A DNA stretch of 64,000 nt from Rhodospirillales bacterium (GTDB lineage: Bacteria; Pseudomonadota; Alphaproteobacteria; Rhodospirillales; Casp-alpha2), in assembly GCA_021775095.1 (NCBI GenBank), contig JAJFII010000027.1:35184-99183 (forward strand). The letters are read 5' to 3'. Below are positions 17,692-27,915 of the stretch, one piece after another (positions within the stretch are counted from its first letter, which is position 1; each line of letters starts with the position of its first letter). The notes below the pieces were generated by a model that was given only the letters and a program-made list of their open reading frames with translations, had not been told where the DNA came from and ran no database searches. Made by a program: the position numbers and the translations under genes.

Positions 17692-17719
17692 TTGCAGGCT
17701 CTGGTAATGGCGTTATAAC
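17692..17719 (+). promoter_or_regulatory. Probable sigma-70 promoter of pgk
   Basis: TTGCAG (17692-17697) and TATAAC (17714-17719) are separated by 16 bases, giving a start near 17726 and a leader of about 27 bases before the pgk ATG. Confidence 0.5.
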
Positions 17720-17752
17720 CATTTCAAATTTTGATGTTGCGGGGCAAATTCA

Positions 17753-18949
17753 ATGACAAACTACAAAACGATTGATGACTTGGACGTGGTCGGCAAATGT
17801 GTTTTGGTGCGGTGTGACCTGAACGTTCCCATGCAAGCTGGCACGATTACCGATTCAACCCGGATTGAGCGTTCCCTAAAAACCCTCATTGAGCTTTCAG
17901 ACAAAGGTGCCCGGGTTGTTGTCTTGTCGCATTTTGGCCGACCGAAAGGGTCCATCGTCGCAGACATGTCCCTGCAGCCCATCGCCATGGCTCTGTCCCA
18001 GGCCCTGCAAAAACCCGTCGCCTTTGCCTCTGACTGTATTGGTCCGGCGGCGGCCCAGGTGGTTGACGCCATGGCGGACGGCGATATTACCGTGCTTGAA
18101 AATTTGCGGTTTCATGCCGAAGAAGAGGCCAACGACGTTACTTTTGCTGGTCAATTGGCCCTGTTAGGCGATGTTTTTGTCAATGATGCCTTCTCCTGTG
18201 CCCATCGCGCCCATGCATCAACCGAAGCCCTCGCCCGCATATTACCGGCGGCGGCGGGTCGTTTGATGCAGGCCGAACTCGATGCCCTGTCCGGCGCTCT
18301 GGAAAACCCCGAACACCCAGTTGCGGCCCTGGTTGGCGGCGCAAAAATCTCTACAAAAATGGAGGTTCTTGGAAATTTGGTTTCGAAAACCGACATGGTT
18401 ATCATCGGCGGAGCCATGGCGAATACGTTTTTATATGCCCAGGGAATCGACGTTGGCAACTCGCTTTGTGAAAAGGATATGGCCGACCAGGCCCGCGAGA
18501 TCTTGGACCGCGCTGCAGAATCCGGATGTGAGGTTCTCCTGCCCATGGATGCCGCTGTGGCTGAAAGGTTTGCGGAAGGTACAAACCACCGCCATGTGAC
18601 CCTGGATGCGATCCCCAAGGAATGGATGATATTGGATATTGGCCCGGCGTCCATTATGGATCTGACAAACCGCCTGGCGGAATGCAAAACATTGGTATGG
18701 AACGGTCCTCTCGGTGCTTTCGAGGTTTCGCCGTTTGACGTTGGAACCAACGCCATTGCCCGGGAGGCCGCCCGCCTGACAAAAGCCGGTCGTCTGCTTT
18801 CCGTGGCCGGTGGTGGTGATACGGTTTCGGCACTTGCCAATGCCGGAGTAACCAATGCCTTTTCCTATATATCGACGGCCGGCGGTGCCTTCCTGGAGTG
18901 GCTGGAGGGAAAAGAACTTCCTGGGGTTGCCGTCCTCAAGAATGGATAA
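17753..18949 (+). CDS. pgk: Phosphoglycerate kinase
   Basis: A 398-residue glycolytic enzyme that interconverts 1,3-bisphosphoglycerate + ADP and 3-phosphoglycerate + ATP. The N-domain has VLVRCDLNVPM and LSHFGRPKG for triose binding. VFVNDAFSCAHRAHAS is followed by ALVGGAKISTKMEVL, and the C-terminal nucleotide loop is VAGGGDTVSAL. Full family length. It stands behind its own likely promoter, with a small membrane-protein gene 19 bases downstream. Confidence 0.96.
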   Translation: MTNYKTIDDLDVVGKCVLVRCDLNVPMQAGTITDSTRIERSLKTLIELSDKGARVVVLSHFGRPKGSIVADMSLQPIAMALSQALQKPVAFASDCIGPAAAQVVDAMADGDITVLENLRFHAEEEANDVTFAGQLALLGDVFVNDAFSCAHRAHASTEALARILPAAAGRLMQAELDALSGALENPEHPVAALVGGAKISTKMEVLGNLVSKTDMVIIGGAMANTFLYAQGIDVGNSLCEKDMADQAREILDRAAESGCEVLLPMDAAVAERFAEGTNHRHVTLDAIPKEWMILDIGPASIMDLTNRLAECKTLVWNGPLGAFEVSPFDVGTNAIAREAARLTKAGRLLSVAGGGDTVSALANAGVTNAFSYISTAGGAFLEWLEGKELPGVAVLKNG

Positions 18950-18968
18950 TTAACTCGAAAAGAGATCC

Positions 18969-19382
18969 ATGCCCGCAAGCTTTGTTCCTGTTAATGCACT
19001 TGGAGTTCTCTGTGCCATTGGCTATGCGGGTTATGCAACAACCCCGTCTCACATCCCCTGGGGCGGCTACGTCGCTACAATCTTGTTTTTTGTTGCGGCC
19101 GTTACTCCCATGGTACGCGAATACCGGCGCCTGAATGTCGGTTTCCGTGACATAGAAAGCAGTTATCTGGACAACCGTCGGCGCGACCATTCGCCGCCAA
19201 AACAAGAACTCATAGAGCCAACCGCGCCTTCCGCGCGGTTTAGGACCGACCGCAAAGGTTCCAATCGTTGGCTCTATCTGGTGACGGCCCTGGCCATCAT
19301 TCTTTTAATCGGCGATATCACCTATCGGCAAATGACCCGGCCCGTTCAATCGGACTCGGCGGATCACATCCGTAACTTTTAG
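18969..19382 (+). CDS. Small membrane protein, unknown function
   Basis: Not recognised. A 137-residue protein with two N-terminal hydrophobic segments (about residues 6-26 and 32-48), a charged middle of about 50 residues and a third helix ([19 protein letters not shown]) near the C-terminus. It follows pgk by 19 bases and may share its transcript. Its stop overlaps, tail to tail, the stop of the histidine kinase gene on the opposite strand by 4 bases. Confidence 0.65.
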   Translation: MPASFVPVNALGVLCAIGYAGYATTPSHIPWGGYVATILFFVAAVTPMVREYRRLNVGFRDIESSYLDNRRRDHSPPKQELIEPTAPSARFRTDRKGSNRWLYLVTALAIILLIGDITYRQMTRPVQSDSADHIRNF

Positions 19383-21097
19383 TCGCCGGAAGGGGCAGGG
19401 AACCAGAGGGAAACCGTCGTCCCCTTGGTGACAATGCTACTGATTTCCAGGCGACCTCCGTGCTGCTCCATCAACGACTTGCACAGTGACAAACCAAGGC
19501 CGGTGCCTTCATGGCCCCGGGTCATAATATCATCGACCTGGCCAAAGGGTTCGAGGACGCGAGAAATATCTTTTTCCGCAATGCCAATCCCCGTATCGCC
19601 GATTGTGAAGATTATACTACTGTCGGTATTTTGCTGACCATCGATCCATATCTCGCCACCGTCGGGGGTGAATTTGACCGCGTTGGAAAATAAATTGATG
19701 ACGATTTGTTTGATCCGCAATTCGTCGGCCCATATGGATGGAAAATCGTCGGGAAGGCGAATGGATAGTTTCAAATTACGTGAACGAACGGGCTCATTTA
19801 ACAATGATTTACATACCCGGGCGACACCCGCCATATCAACGTCCGAAAATTCGAGGATCAATTCACCGGCTTCGATTTTCGAGACATCTAAAATGTCGCC
19901 AATCACGTTCAATAAATGGGAGCTTGAATCATGAATATCGGCAGAATATTCCAGGTACTTGGCGACCCCAATCGCACCGAACATTTGATCTCTCATTATT
20001 TTCGAGAAGCCAATGATGGCATTTAACGGCGTCCGTAATTCGTGGCTCATGTTGGCCAAAAACTGACTTTTTGAGCGGCTGGCAAATTCCGCCATTTCCT
20101 TGGCCCTGTTCAGTTCCCGGGTCCGACCCTCGACGATGTGTTCGAGCCTGAAGTTCATTTCCATTAAGGATTTTTCGGCTTTTCTGCGTTCCGATATTTC
20201 CCGCTGCAATTCTGTGGTTCGTGCTTCTACCCGGCGCTCCAACTCATTGTTGACCTGTCGGAGTTTCTCCTGCGCGTCATTGCGCGCCGCCAGATGGCGG
20301 GCATTGGAATCCAAAAAATCGTTTCCTGATTTTACCAGCAGACCCAATTCATCATCATCGTGGTTGGCGCTGATGTGAAATCGCGCTTTGCCGGGGTTCT
20401 CCGGATCGATGGTCCGATAGGCGGAAATGATATTGAGAAGCGGTCTTGTCAGGACCATGTAAAAAATAAATATAAACAGAATAACTAAAATCATATTTCG
20501 AAAAATACCGGTTGCGAGAACAAACAAAGACCGTTCAAAAAACCCCGTTAGCGCCGCGTCGATGTCGACCAGGACGTGTAACTTACCAGGCGCAATATTG
20601 CGCACGCCGCTCGTTTCCAGAGTGATGTTGTAGGATTTTTCCTCACCTTTTATCGACCGGGTGATCCACCGTGTTTTACTTTCTCCCATCGGTCGTTTGC
20701 TATCGGCAAGAGAGACCCCAAGGTCATCGACGATACGCGCTTGCTTGATAAATTTGTATTCCATCAGCCCCTGAATGACTTCGTCCGCCAGATCCTCGTC
20801 CAGCAGGTGGACGGCGCGGGCCGCCGGCCGCTCAACAACAGACAGGATACGATTAAGCTCGGCATCCAGTTCCCGTCCCTGATTTGAAAAATCCAGATAG
20901 ACCTGTATCGTACTCAGGGTCAACCCGAGCAGGAAGGCAACAACAACGCCGATCCGGGCGAGACGGAAGGAAATTCCCTTATGCATGCGCAGCCCGTTAA
21001 TAGCGGTCTTGTTTATGGGATTTGGTCGATTGATATTTTCAGCTAGAGAATCCAGGCCATCTGATTTTGCGGAGTTCGGTTCATCGCCATCCGACAT
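19379..21097 (-). CDS. Membrane sensor histidine kinase
   Basis: A 572-residue sensor kinase. Two membrane helices (about 49-69 and 192-216) bracket a periplasmic sensor of about 120 residues. A linker and a coiled coil (about 275-345) follow, then HisKA with phospho-acceptor His352 in [18 protein letters not shown] and a HATPase domain ([25 protein letters not shown]). The dimerisation domain text ([26 protein letters not shown]) is of the PleC/DivJ type common in Alphaproteobacteria. No response regulator gene is adjacent, so the partner is unknown. Confidence 0.9.
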   Translation of the reverse strand: MSDGDEPNSAKSDGLDSLAENINRPNPINKTAINGLRMHKGISFRLARIGVVVAFLLGLTLSTIQVYLDFSNQGRELDAELNRILSVVERPAARAVHLLDEDLADEVIQGLMEYKFIKQARIVDDLGVSLADSKRPMGESKTRWITRSIKGEEKSYNITLETSGVRNIAPGKLHVLVDIDAALTGFFERSLFVLATGIFRNMILVILFIFIFYMVLTRPLLNIISAYRTIDPENPGKARFHISANHDDDELGLLVKSGNDFLDSNARHLAARNDAQEKLRQVNNELERRVEARTTELQREISERRKAEKSLMEMNFRLEHIVEGRTRELNRAKEMAEFASRSKSQFLANMSHELRTPLNAIIGFSKIMRDQMFGAIGVAKYLEYSADIHDSSSHLLNVIGDILDVSKIEAGELILEFSDVDMAGVARVCKSLLNEPVRSRNLKLSIRLPDDFPSIWADELRIKQIVINLFSNAVKFTPDGGEIWIDGQQNTDSSIIFTIGDTGIGIAEKDISRVLEPFGQVDDIMTRGHEGTGLGLSLCKSLMEQHGGRLEISSIVTKGTTVSLWFPAPSGD

Positions 21098-21295
21098 TAA
21101 AGGCCCTCCAGGTGGCCATATGGAATTCCTGCATATTCACTTAACGTGATTATGCAGCCCACCAGTTGCGCCCCCCGCAGTTGCATTACATACCTTTGCC
21201 AAAGGATCGACAACCCCTTGACGGCAGTTTTTTGGAAGGGATTTCATTTCGGCGGTTATCCAGAAATTCGCCGGTCAACCAACAGGTCGGGTCCG

Positions 21296-21997
21296 TCACG
21301 GGCGCGCAGCGAAGTTGATGGCTGACAAAGCCTGTTCGAGATCATCGAAGTGATCTATGATTTGTTCCGCACCGAGCTCGCAGACGGGAATTCGGGTATA
21401 TCCAAAAGACACGGCAATAGATCGAACTGCCGCATTTATCGCCACGTATATGTCGTTCGGGCTGTCCCCCACCATAACGGCATGGAGTGGGTCAACGCCG
21501 AGAATATCGAGGGCCGCCAGCAGATGTCGGGCGTCCGGTTTTCTCACCCCGGCCAGTTGATCGCCGCCGACAACCGCCTTAAAGGTATCGCTAAGCTCAA
21601 AATGACGAAGAACCTGCAAAGTTGCAGCCTGGGGTTTGTTGGTGCAAATACCTAAGGGAATATTGCGTTTTTTTAACCGTGCCAGGACTTCGCGGACCCC
21701 TGGAAACAACACCGTTAAGTCCGTGGCATGTTGTTCATAATCGGCGGTAAACTGACCTATTCGGTGGCTGAGGGTCGAGCGGTCAGGGATGCCACCGGTT
21801 GCCTGGTAGCCCCGTTCAACAAGTTTAGGAACGCCGTCGCCGATCATTAAAATGACTTCCTGAAGATCCAAGGCGCGTCGATCGTCCGATGCCAACAGGC
21901 GGTTTAAGGCGGTATGGAGATCGGGCGCACTGTCAATCAATGTCCCATCCAAATCGAAGACAACGGCAGCCGGAAACGACGGTAATTTGCACTTCAT
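21296..21997 (-). CDS. gph: Phosphoglycolate phosphatase
   Basis: A 233-residue HAD-superfamily hydrolase. Motif I is FDLDGTLIDSAPDL with nucleophile Asp15 and Asp17. Motif II is GICTNKP, and motif III/IV are around RKPDARHLLAAL and MVGDSPNDI. It dephosphorylates 2-phosphoglycolate in the cytoplasm. It is divergent from glmU with a 114-base shared promoter region. A related HAD phosphatase activity cannot be excluded, but the SAPDL motif and length fit Gph well. Confidence 0.85.
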   Translation of the reverse strand: MKCKLPSFPAAVVFDLDGTLIDSAPDLHTALNRLLASDDRRALDLQEVILMIGDGVPKLVERGYQATGGIPDRSTLSHRIGQFTADYEQHATDLTVLFPGVREVLARLKKRNIPLGICTNKPQAATLQVLRHFELSDTFKAVVGGDQLAGVRKPDARHLLAALDILGVDPLHAVMVGDSPNDIYVAINAAVRSIAVSFGYTRIPVCELGAEQIIDHFDDLEQALSAINFAARP

Positions 21998-22029
21998 AAA
22001 CCCATCCCTGTAAGAATTCGAAACAATCT

Positions 22030-22058
22030 TTGACTTGGCCCGGAGTCGGGCCTATGGC
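22030..22058 (+). promoter_or_regulatory. Candidate glmU promoter with a palindrome in the spacer
   Basis: TTGACT (22030-22035) and TATGGC (22053-22058) are 17 bases apart. The spacer holds GGCCCG-GAGT-CGGGCC (22037-22052), a perfect inverted repeat that could be an operator. It lies 54 bases before the glmU ATG. Confidence 0.4.
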
Positions 22059-22111
22059 AGTGTCCAGTTCAATTCAGAACTCATTCGTCCTGTTTAACCA
22101 AACCTTAGCCT

Positions 22112-23482
22112 ATGACCAAGATAAATCACCCCTTAACCGTTAGTGCCATCGTCCTCGCCGCTGGAAGGGGCACACGTATGCGGTCGCAGCGGGCAAAAGT
22201 TTTGCATAAAATTGCCGGATTGCCCTTGGTCAAACATGTCATTGGTGCCTTGGAGGGCGCTGACGTCACTGATATTACAGTGGTCGTCGGTCCCGATATG
22301 GAGGTCGTTGCGGACCTTGTCTCGCCGCACCCAACCGTTGAGCAAAGGACCCAATCTGGTACGGGAAATGCGGTCAAGGCCGCCCTCGGTCAGGTTGCCG
22401 ACAGCAATGGCCATGTTCTGGTTCTGTTTGGCGCGGACCCGCTTATTCAACCGGATATCATTTGCCGGATGATCCGGCGCCGGGAGCAAAAAGATAATCC
22501 GGCAATTGTCGTTTTGGGCTACCGGATGGATCCTCCCGATGGATATGGGCGGCTGATTACCAATGCCAAGGATCAGCTTGAAGCGATTATCGAATCCAAG
22601 GAAGCCGACCCCGAAACGCTGCAGATAAATTTGTGTAATTCGGGCATTATGGTGATCGACCGCGAGCTGATGCCTGGCCTTATTTCAAAGATCCGCAACG
22701 ACAACACCAAGGGTGAATTTTATTTAACGGATATTGTCGCCATTGCTCGAGCCGAAGGGCACCTTTGTGCCTATGTGGAAGGCGATGCCAATGATTTTAT
22801 TGGCGTAGATTCCCGAGCGGATTTGGCCGACGCCGAAAGTGCCCTGCAAAACCGTTTGCGCCGAAACGCGCTCGAAAATGGTGCAACCCTGGTTGATCCA
22901 GACTCCGTGCATTTGTCTTTTGATACGGTGATTGGTGCCGATGTGGTGATTGAACCCCATGTGGTCATTGGCCCTGGAGTGACACTTGAAGCCGGGGCAT
23001 TGATTCGCAGTTTTTCACACCTGGAAGGCTGTCATGTTGCCGGCGGTGCAGTTGTTGGCCCCTATGCACGCCTGCGCCCAGGGGCGCGGATAGGCGACGG
23101 GGCAAAGATCGGCAATTTTGTCGAAATCAAAAACGCCACCTTCGAGCCGGGCGCTAAGGCCAGCCATTTATCCTATATTGGTGATGCCCGTGTTGGTGCC
23201 GGTGCCAATATTGGTGCCGGTACCATTACCTGTAACTACGATGGATACAACAAATCCCGTACGGATATTGGTGATGGTGCTTTTATTGGCTCCAATTCGG
23301 CTTTGATTGCACCGGTAACGATTGGCGATGGTGCGATTGTTGGTGCCGGCAGCACGATTTCAAAAAATGTGCCCGACAATGCCCTTGCCCTGACCCGCGC
23401 CAAAGCAAAGGTTATGGACGGTTACGCAATCACCTTTCGCAAAGAAAAATCGAAACAAAAAAAGCGCCCTCCGCGCAAATAA
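22112..23482 (+). CDS. glmU: Bifunctional GlcNAc-1-P uridyltransferase / GlcN-1-P acetyltransferase
   Basis: A 456-residue enzyme that makes UDP-GlcNAc for peptidoglycan and LPS. The N-terminal pyrophosphorylase domain has AIVLAAGRGTRMRS near residue 13 and the QSGTGNAVKAAL region. The C-terminal left-handed beta helix shows hexapeptide repeats (GADVVIEPHVVIGPGVTLEAGA; GAGANIGAGTITCNYDG). The Lys/Arg-rich tail is normal. glmS begins 24 bases downstream, so the two hexosamine genes form an operon. Confidence 0.96.
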   Translation: MTKINHPLTVSAIVLAAGRGTRMRSQRAKVLHKIAGLPLVKHVIGALEGADVTDITVVVGPDMEVVADLVSPHPTVEQRTQSGTGNAVKAALGQVADSNGHVLVLFGADPLIQPDIICRMIRRREQKDNPAIVVLGYRMDPPDGYGRLITNAKDQLEAIIESKEADPETLQINLCNSGIMVIDRELMPGLISKIRNDNTKGEFYLTDIVAIARAEGHLCAYVEGDANDFIGVDSRADLADAESALQNRLRRNALENGATLVDPDSVHLSFDTVIGADVVIEPHVVIGPGVTLEAGALIRSFSHLEGCHVAGGAVVGPYARLRPGARIGDGAKIGNFVEIKNATFEPGAKASHLSYIGDARVGAGANIGAGTITCNYDGYNKSRTDIGDGAFIGSNSALIAPVTIGDGAIVGAGSTISKNVPDNALALTRAKAKVMDGYAITFRKEKSKQKKRPPRK

Positions 23483-23506
23483 AGACTGACGTTAAGGAAC
23501 CCGAAC

Positions 23507-25330
23507 ATGTGCGGTATCATAGGTATTATCGGCAAACAAAATGCTGCCAATGGACTTTTGGAAGGCCTGAAACGACTGGAGTATCGCGGTTATGATTCGG
23601 CCGGGATTGCGACCCTGTACAATGGCCAGATTGAACGCCGTCGGACAGAAGGCAAAATACAGCAGTTACAAAAACGCATTGAGGAATTTCCAATCCTGGG
23701 ACGTACGGGTATTGGCCACACCCGTTGGGCGACCCATGGCGCACCCAACGAGACCAATGCCCATCCGCACGCAACCGAGCGTGTTGCCGTCGTACACAAT
23801 GGCATCATTGAAAACTTTCAGGAACTGCGCAGCGAAATCTTGGCCTCGCCCTGTCAATTGGCATCGGAAACCGACACCGAGATCATCGTGCATATGATTG
23901 ATCAACGCTTGCGACAAGGGATGACGCCTGCCCATGCAACCCGCCAGGTGCTAAAGCGGCTACGGGGGGCATTTTCCCTAGGCCTTATATTTTCCGGTGA
24001 AGAAAACCTGATGATTGCGGCGCGTCAGGGCAGCCCTCTGGCAATCGGTATTGGTGACGGCGAGAGTTATTTGGGCTCCGATGCCTTTGCCCTCGCGCCC
24101 CTCACCCAACGCATTATTTATTTGGAGGATGGCGATTGGGCCATCCTGACGGCTGACGGGGTGCAAATATTTGACGCCAATGATACAGAAGTTCAACGGG
24201 AAATAAAAACCAGCACCTTGTCGGGAGCCGGATTCGGTAAAGGCGGGTATCGCCATTTCATGCTGAAGGAAATCTTTGAACAACCGCAAGCCATCGGTGA
24301 CACCTTACAAGCTTTTGTCAATCCAGCATCACGCAGTGTCAATTTGCCGCCTCTTAATTTCGAGTTATCGTCGCTTAAAAAAATTACCTTGATCGCCTGC
24401 GGCACCTCCTATTATGCCTGTTTAATTGCCAAATATTGGTTTGAGAAGATTGCCCGTATTGCCGTTGACGTCGATATCGCTTCTGAATTCAGATACCGTG
24501 AAGCACCAATGGAAACCGGTGGTGCTGCCCTGTTTATTTCCCAGTCCGGCGAAACCATCGATACCCTGGCTGCCCTGCGGTATGCGAGGACGCAAAAACA
24601 ACATATCCTGGCGGTTGTCAACGCCCCGGAAAGCGCCATTGCGCGGGAGTCGGATGTTGTTTTTCACACCAACGCGGGGCCGGAAATTGGCGTCGCATCG
24701 ACCAAGGCCTTTACCACCCAGTTAACGGTTTTGGCCTGTTTGTGTATTGCCCTGGCCAGATCCCGCAAGGAGATTTCCAACGCCGAACAGGCGCGGCTGG
24801 TCTATGCCTTGACCGAAGTCCCGGCGCGGGCTGCAGAAATTTTGAACCACGACGATCGCATCAAAGAAATTGCCCACAGCATTTCGGAATCCCGTGATGC
24901 CTTGTATCTGGGACGGGGCACCAGTTATCCCATCGCCATGGAAGGCGCCCTAAAACTTAAGGAGATCTCCTACATTCACGCGGAGGGATACGCCGCCGGG
25001 GAAATGAAACATGGACCAATTGCCCTTATCGACGAAGATATGCCGGTCATCGTCATCGCACCGACCGACGATCTGTTGGATAAAACCATTTCGAACGTCG
25101 AGCAGGTCATGGCCAGGGGGGGGCGGCTGATCTTTATTTCCGATAAAAACGGTGTTTCCCGTATCGATGACATTCACGCCCAAACCATCTCACTTCCCGC
25201 CGTCGACGCCTTTGTGGCACCTTTGCTTTACGCAATTCCGGTACAATTGCTAGCTTATCATGTCGCCGTCATCAAAGGCACGGATGTCGATCAACCCAGG
25301 AATTTAGCAAAGAGTGTAACGGTGGAGTAA
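23507..25330 (+). CDS. glmS: Glutamine-fructose-6-phosphate aminotransferase (isomerizing)
   Basis: A 607-residue enzyme that makes glucosamine-6-phosphate from fructose-6-phosphate and glutamine. Cys2 in MCGIIGIIG is the amidotransferase nucleophile. GHTRWATHG and a HNGIIENF segment complete the glutaminase domain. Two SIS domains (ACGTSYYACLIAKYW; GRGTSYPIAMEGALKLKEISY) follow, with the conserved C-terminus PRNLAKSVTVE. A G8 run at 25116-25123 is a possible slippage site. There is no glmS ribozyme upstream. Confidence 0.97.
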   Translation: MCGIIGIIGKQNAANGLLEGLKRLEYRGYDSAGIATLYNGQIERRRTEGKIQQLQKRIEEFPILGRTGIGHTRWATHGAPNETNAHPHATERVAVVHNGIIENFQELRSEILASPCQLASETDTEIIVHMIDQRLRQGMTPAHATRQVLKRLRGAFSLGLIFSGEENLMIAARQGSPLAIGIGDGESYLGSDAFALAPLTQRIIYLEDGDWAILTADGVQIFDANDTEVQREIKTSTLSGAGFGKGGYRHFMLKEIFEQPQAIGDTLQAFVNPASRSVNLPPLNFELSSLKKITLIACGTSYYACLIAKYWFEKIARIAVDVDIASEFRYREAPMETGGAALFISQSGETIDTLAALRYARTQKQHILAVVNAPESAIARESDVVFHTNAGPEIGVASTKAFTTQLTVLACLCIALARSRKEISNAEQARLVYALTEVPARAAEILNHDDRIKEIAHSISESRDALYLGRGTSYPIAMEGALKLKEISYIHAEGYAAGEMKHGPIALIDEDMPVIVIAPTDDLLDKTISNVEQVMARGGRLIFISDKNGVSRIDDIHAQTISLPAVDAFVAPLLYAIPVQLLAYHVAVIKGTDVDQPRNLAKSVTVE

Positions 25331-25676
25331 CCGCCAGATGGGATGTCGGCTGATTTTTAGCGGTTTGGCATTTCCAACAGTTAATTTATGATTATGAAAT
25401 ATGGGATCTTTCGCACGAACCGGTAAATCCTGTCGTTTCGATTTTTCATTCTGCCGGATTGGCCTATATTAATTTCATTAAGTACTTGTTCCTATCTCAT
25501 CTTGTCTATGCGTCATCCACGGCCATTACCGTGACAGGCCCTGTGATCTTGTGATCCGTTGGGTTCTTCGATAAAATGCCGTCGCTGTTAAACATCCGGG
25601 AACCGATGGTCACCCGTGGGATTTAAATTTGGATCGGTGGTTCCGCGACAACAACCGACAAGCGTAGGAATAACTT
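25331..25676. other. 346-base intergenic stretch after glmS
   Basis: No credible gene. It contains a small hairpin CACGG-CCATTA-CCGTG around 25517-25532 and turns AT-rich toward the following low-GC gene. The last bases before the next start, GTAGGAATAACTT, recur as GTAGGAACATACA before the gene at 27916. Confidence 0.4.
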
Positions 25677-27572
25677 ATGAAAACCTTACTTGTTACAACT
25701 CCTATCCGTCCCATTCCTACGACTTATCCGCCATTCGGATGCCTTTCAATCATTAATTATGCCCGTGAAATTGGTGGCGAAGAAATAGAATTTTATAATA
25801 TCGATGGTATGCGTCCGAGTTATGAAGAGGCTCTTGAGTATATTATTGCTGCGAAACCAAACTTATTTGGAATTAGTGCCGTTGTGTCAACGGCCTATGC
25901 CTATACCAAAAAATTGTCCATAGATGTGAAGAAGGCGCTCCCAGACTGCATTATTGTTGTCGGTGGAAATATGGGAGCAAGTGCGGATATCTTGTTGAAT
26001 TGCGCTGCCGTCGACATGGTTGTGCTGGGAGAAGGCGAAAAAGTTTTCTTGAACATTATCAAAAGAGCCAAGGAAACCAACCGTGTTCTCGACTTTCAGG
26101 ATATTCCAGGTCTCGCACTGCTTGGTTCAGACGGAAAAATGATAAATTCCGGTTATGAAACCCAGTTACCAAAAGAAGCCGTTTATGATATTGACTGGGG
26201 TGATCTAGAGAGCTCTTCAGATTTGGAAATGTTCATATTCAGCCCTTTTGATAACGCAGGTAATGTTACCATGCCCGCCTTTAAACATGATGAACGTACC
26301 CATCAGCCACATCGCCGACAAAAAAAAGTTGCCACGTTAGTGACGTCGAAGGGATGTGTAGCAAAGTGCACTTTCTGCCATCGTTGGGATAAGGGGATTC
26401 GATATGTGCCTCCTAAAATTATGGCAAATAGAATCGAAGAATTGATAAGTAAATTTAATGTTGGTTTTTTGGAGTTTGGCGACGAAAATTTTGGTACCGA
26501 TAAACGCTGGCTTAAGGAGTTTTGTGAACTTATTAAACCTATGGATTTATTGTTCAGAGTTGGAGGAATGCGGGTCAACTGTGTAACTCCTGAATATATA
26601 GAAATGATGCGGGATGCGGGAGCGACCAACCTCACCTATGGCATGGAAACGGGCAGTCCGAGAATGCTGGAAGTTATGGAGAAAAAAACCAAGATTGAGG
26701 ACAACCGAAACGCCGTAAAATGGACGCTCGATGCCGGGTTGCCGCAGGTTGTACAATTGGTCATCGGGATGCCGGGCGAAACTCCCGAAACAATTGCAGA
26801 GACAATTGATTTTTGCATTTATGCGCAGACGATGAAACCGAGTCAAAATCCCAATGACCTGAGTATCAATTATGCTCAGGCTCTACCTGGCACCCCACTT
26901 TACGAATATGGCCGGTACCGCAAATTAATTGGACGAAGCATCGAAGATGAAGAAAAATACTTGCTTAGAATTTCAGATAAAGACGCGCATGACGAATTTA
27001 CGAATCTCAACTTTACAAATTATCCGGACATCGAATGCCAAATTTGGCGACCTTTGATAACGATTAGTGTCAATTATGCATTTGTAAAAAAATGGGGTCT
27101 TAGTCAATACTATAATATCCTGTTAAATGATGCCCAATATTTCAAAAACAAGCGTGCGGATACGGGTTATTATGCCAATCCGAAACGCCTTGTTGATATG
27201 AGCATGACCACGGATTCGATAAATGATGTCCGCAAAATTTACGAGTTGGACAAAACCAATAGTCAAACTCCCCCCTCACTTTTCAGTTTGATTAGAGGCG
27301 GAAAGTTTGGCCTCGCCATGATCTGCTATCCGGTTCTATTCTATCGGCTTCGACATTTTCTTGTTTTCATGGTCATGGCAAAAAACCTAAAAAGCATTAA
27401 GCCTCAGATTGTTTTAAAACAATTTATCGATTATGCGTTTGGGCGAGTTTTGCCGAAAATTGGCGCCGCAAAACGTTTCAGCCATATATCGCTACGAAAA
27501 ATCATGCAGAACGAAGTCAAAGATGCCATGCAGACTCCGGAGGCCATGATACCGCTGCGAAAAGGGCGGTAG
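25677..27572 (+). CDS. B12-binding-domain radical SAM protein
   Basis: A 631-residue class-B-like radical SAM enzyme. The N-terminal Rossmann-type cobalamin-binding region (about 1-140) includes PPFGCLSIINYAREIGG and VVVGGNMGASA. The [4Fe-4S] motif is Cys227-X3-Cys231-X2-Cys234 in SKGCVAKCTFCHRW. GDENFGTDKRW and a SYGMETGS-like TYGMETGSPRML follow in the SAM barrel. The C-terminal 150 residues are basic and contain a hydrophobic patch (about 545-570). The classical DxHxxG lower-ligand motif is not obvious. Codon choice and base composition are visibly more AT-rich than the neighbours, which suggests transfer. Reaction unknown; relatives methylate or rearrange lipids, pigments or peptides. Confidence 0.85.
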   Translation: MKTLLVTTPIRPIPTTYPPFGCLSIINYAREIGGEEIEFYNIDGMRPSYEEALEYIIAAKPNLFGISAVVSTAYAYTKKLSIDVKKALPDCIIVVGGNMGASADILLNCAAVDMVVLGEGEKVFLNIIKRAKETNRVLDFQDIPGLALLGSDGKMINSGYETQLPKEAVYDIDWGDLESSSDLEMFIFSPFDNAGNVTMPAFKHDERTHQPHRRQKKVATLVTSKGCVAKCTFCHRWDKGIRYVPPKIMANRIEELISKFNVGFLEFGDENFGTDKRWLKEFCELIKPMDLLFRVGGMRVNCVTPEYIEMMRDAGATNLTYGMETGSPRMLEVMEKKTKIEDNRNAVKWTLDAGLPQVVQLVIGMPGETPETIAETIDFCIYAQTMKPSQNPNDLSINYAQALPGTPLYEYGRYRKLIGRSIEDEEKYLLRISDKDAHDEFTNLNFTNYPDIECQIWRPLITISVNYAFVKKWGLSQYYNILLNDAQYFKNKRADTGYYANPKRLVDMSMTTDSINDVRKIYELDKTNSQTPPSLFSLIRGGKFGLAMICYPVLFYRLRHFLVFMVMAKNLKSIKPQIVLKQFIDYAFGRVLPKIGAAKRFSHISLRKIMQNEVKDAMQTPEAMIPLRKGR

Positions 27573-27846
27573 GAACCCTGGGGGAAATATCCTGGTAAAG
27601 GTGCAAAAATGAACGCTTTTAAACGGCGTTATAGCCGGAAATAATATTTTACGCCATCCATATCAACCCTGCCGCAGTCAATCTCCCTAATCGGGTTACA
27701 ACCACGATTAACTCAGAAGGCACCTTACTGGCAACAAAGGGGAGTGTTCCGCACGGAGGATAAAAATTACTGGACCCTATCAGATTTTGGGTTGTCCGCC
27801 CGCCCTATGGTATTACCCTCCTACGGCCAATTGTCACTTCAGTGAG
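27573..27846. other. Intergenic stretch between radical SAM and TPR-oxygenase genes
   Basis: No gene or terminator can be supported here. Stop codons interrupt all frames, and no RNA-like structure stands out. It is followed by the candidate promoter at 27847. Confidence 0.4.
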
Positions 27847-27874
27847 TTGCAATAAAGCCGCGTTTTGCTATTAA
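27847..27874 (+). promoter_or_regulatory. Candidate promoter of the TPR-oxygenase gene
   Basis: TTGCAA (27847-27852) and TATTAA (27869-27874) with a 16-base spacer, 41 bases before the start codon. Confidence 0.4.
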
Positions 27875-27915
27875 GGCATCAGCTTTAAAAATGTTTTTAA
27901 GAGTAGGAACATACA

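Noticed and set aside
18151..18855. 234-residue - strand frame
   Set aside because: Antisense to pgk, rich in Ser/Arg/Ala as expected for an opposite frame of GC-rich DNA.
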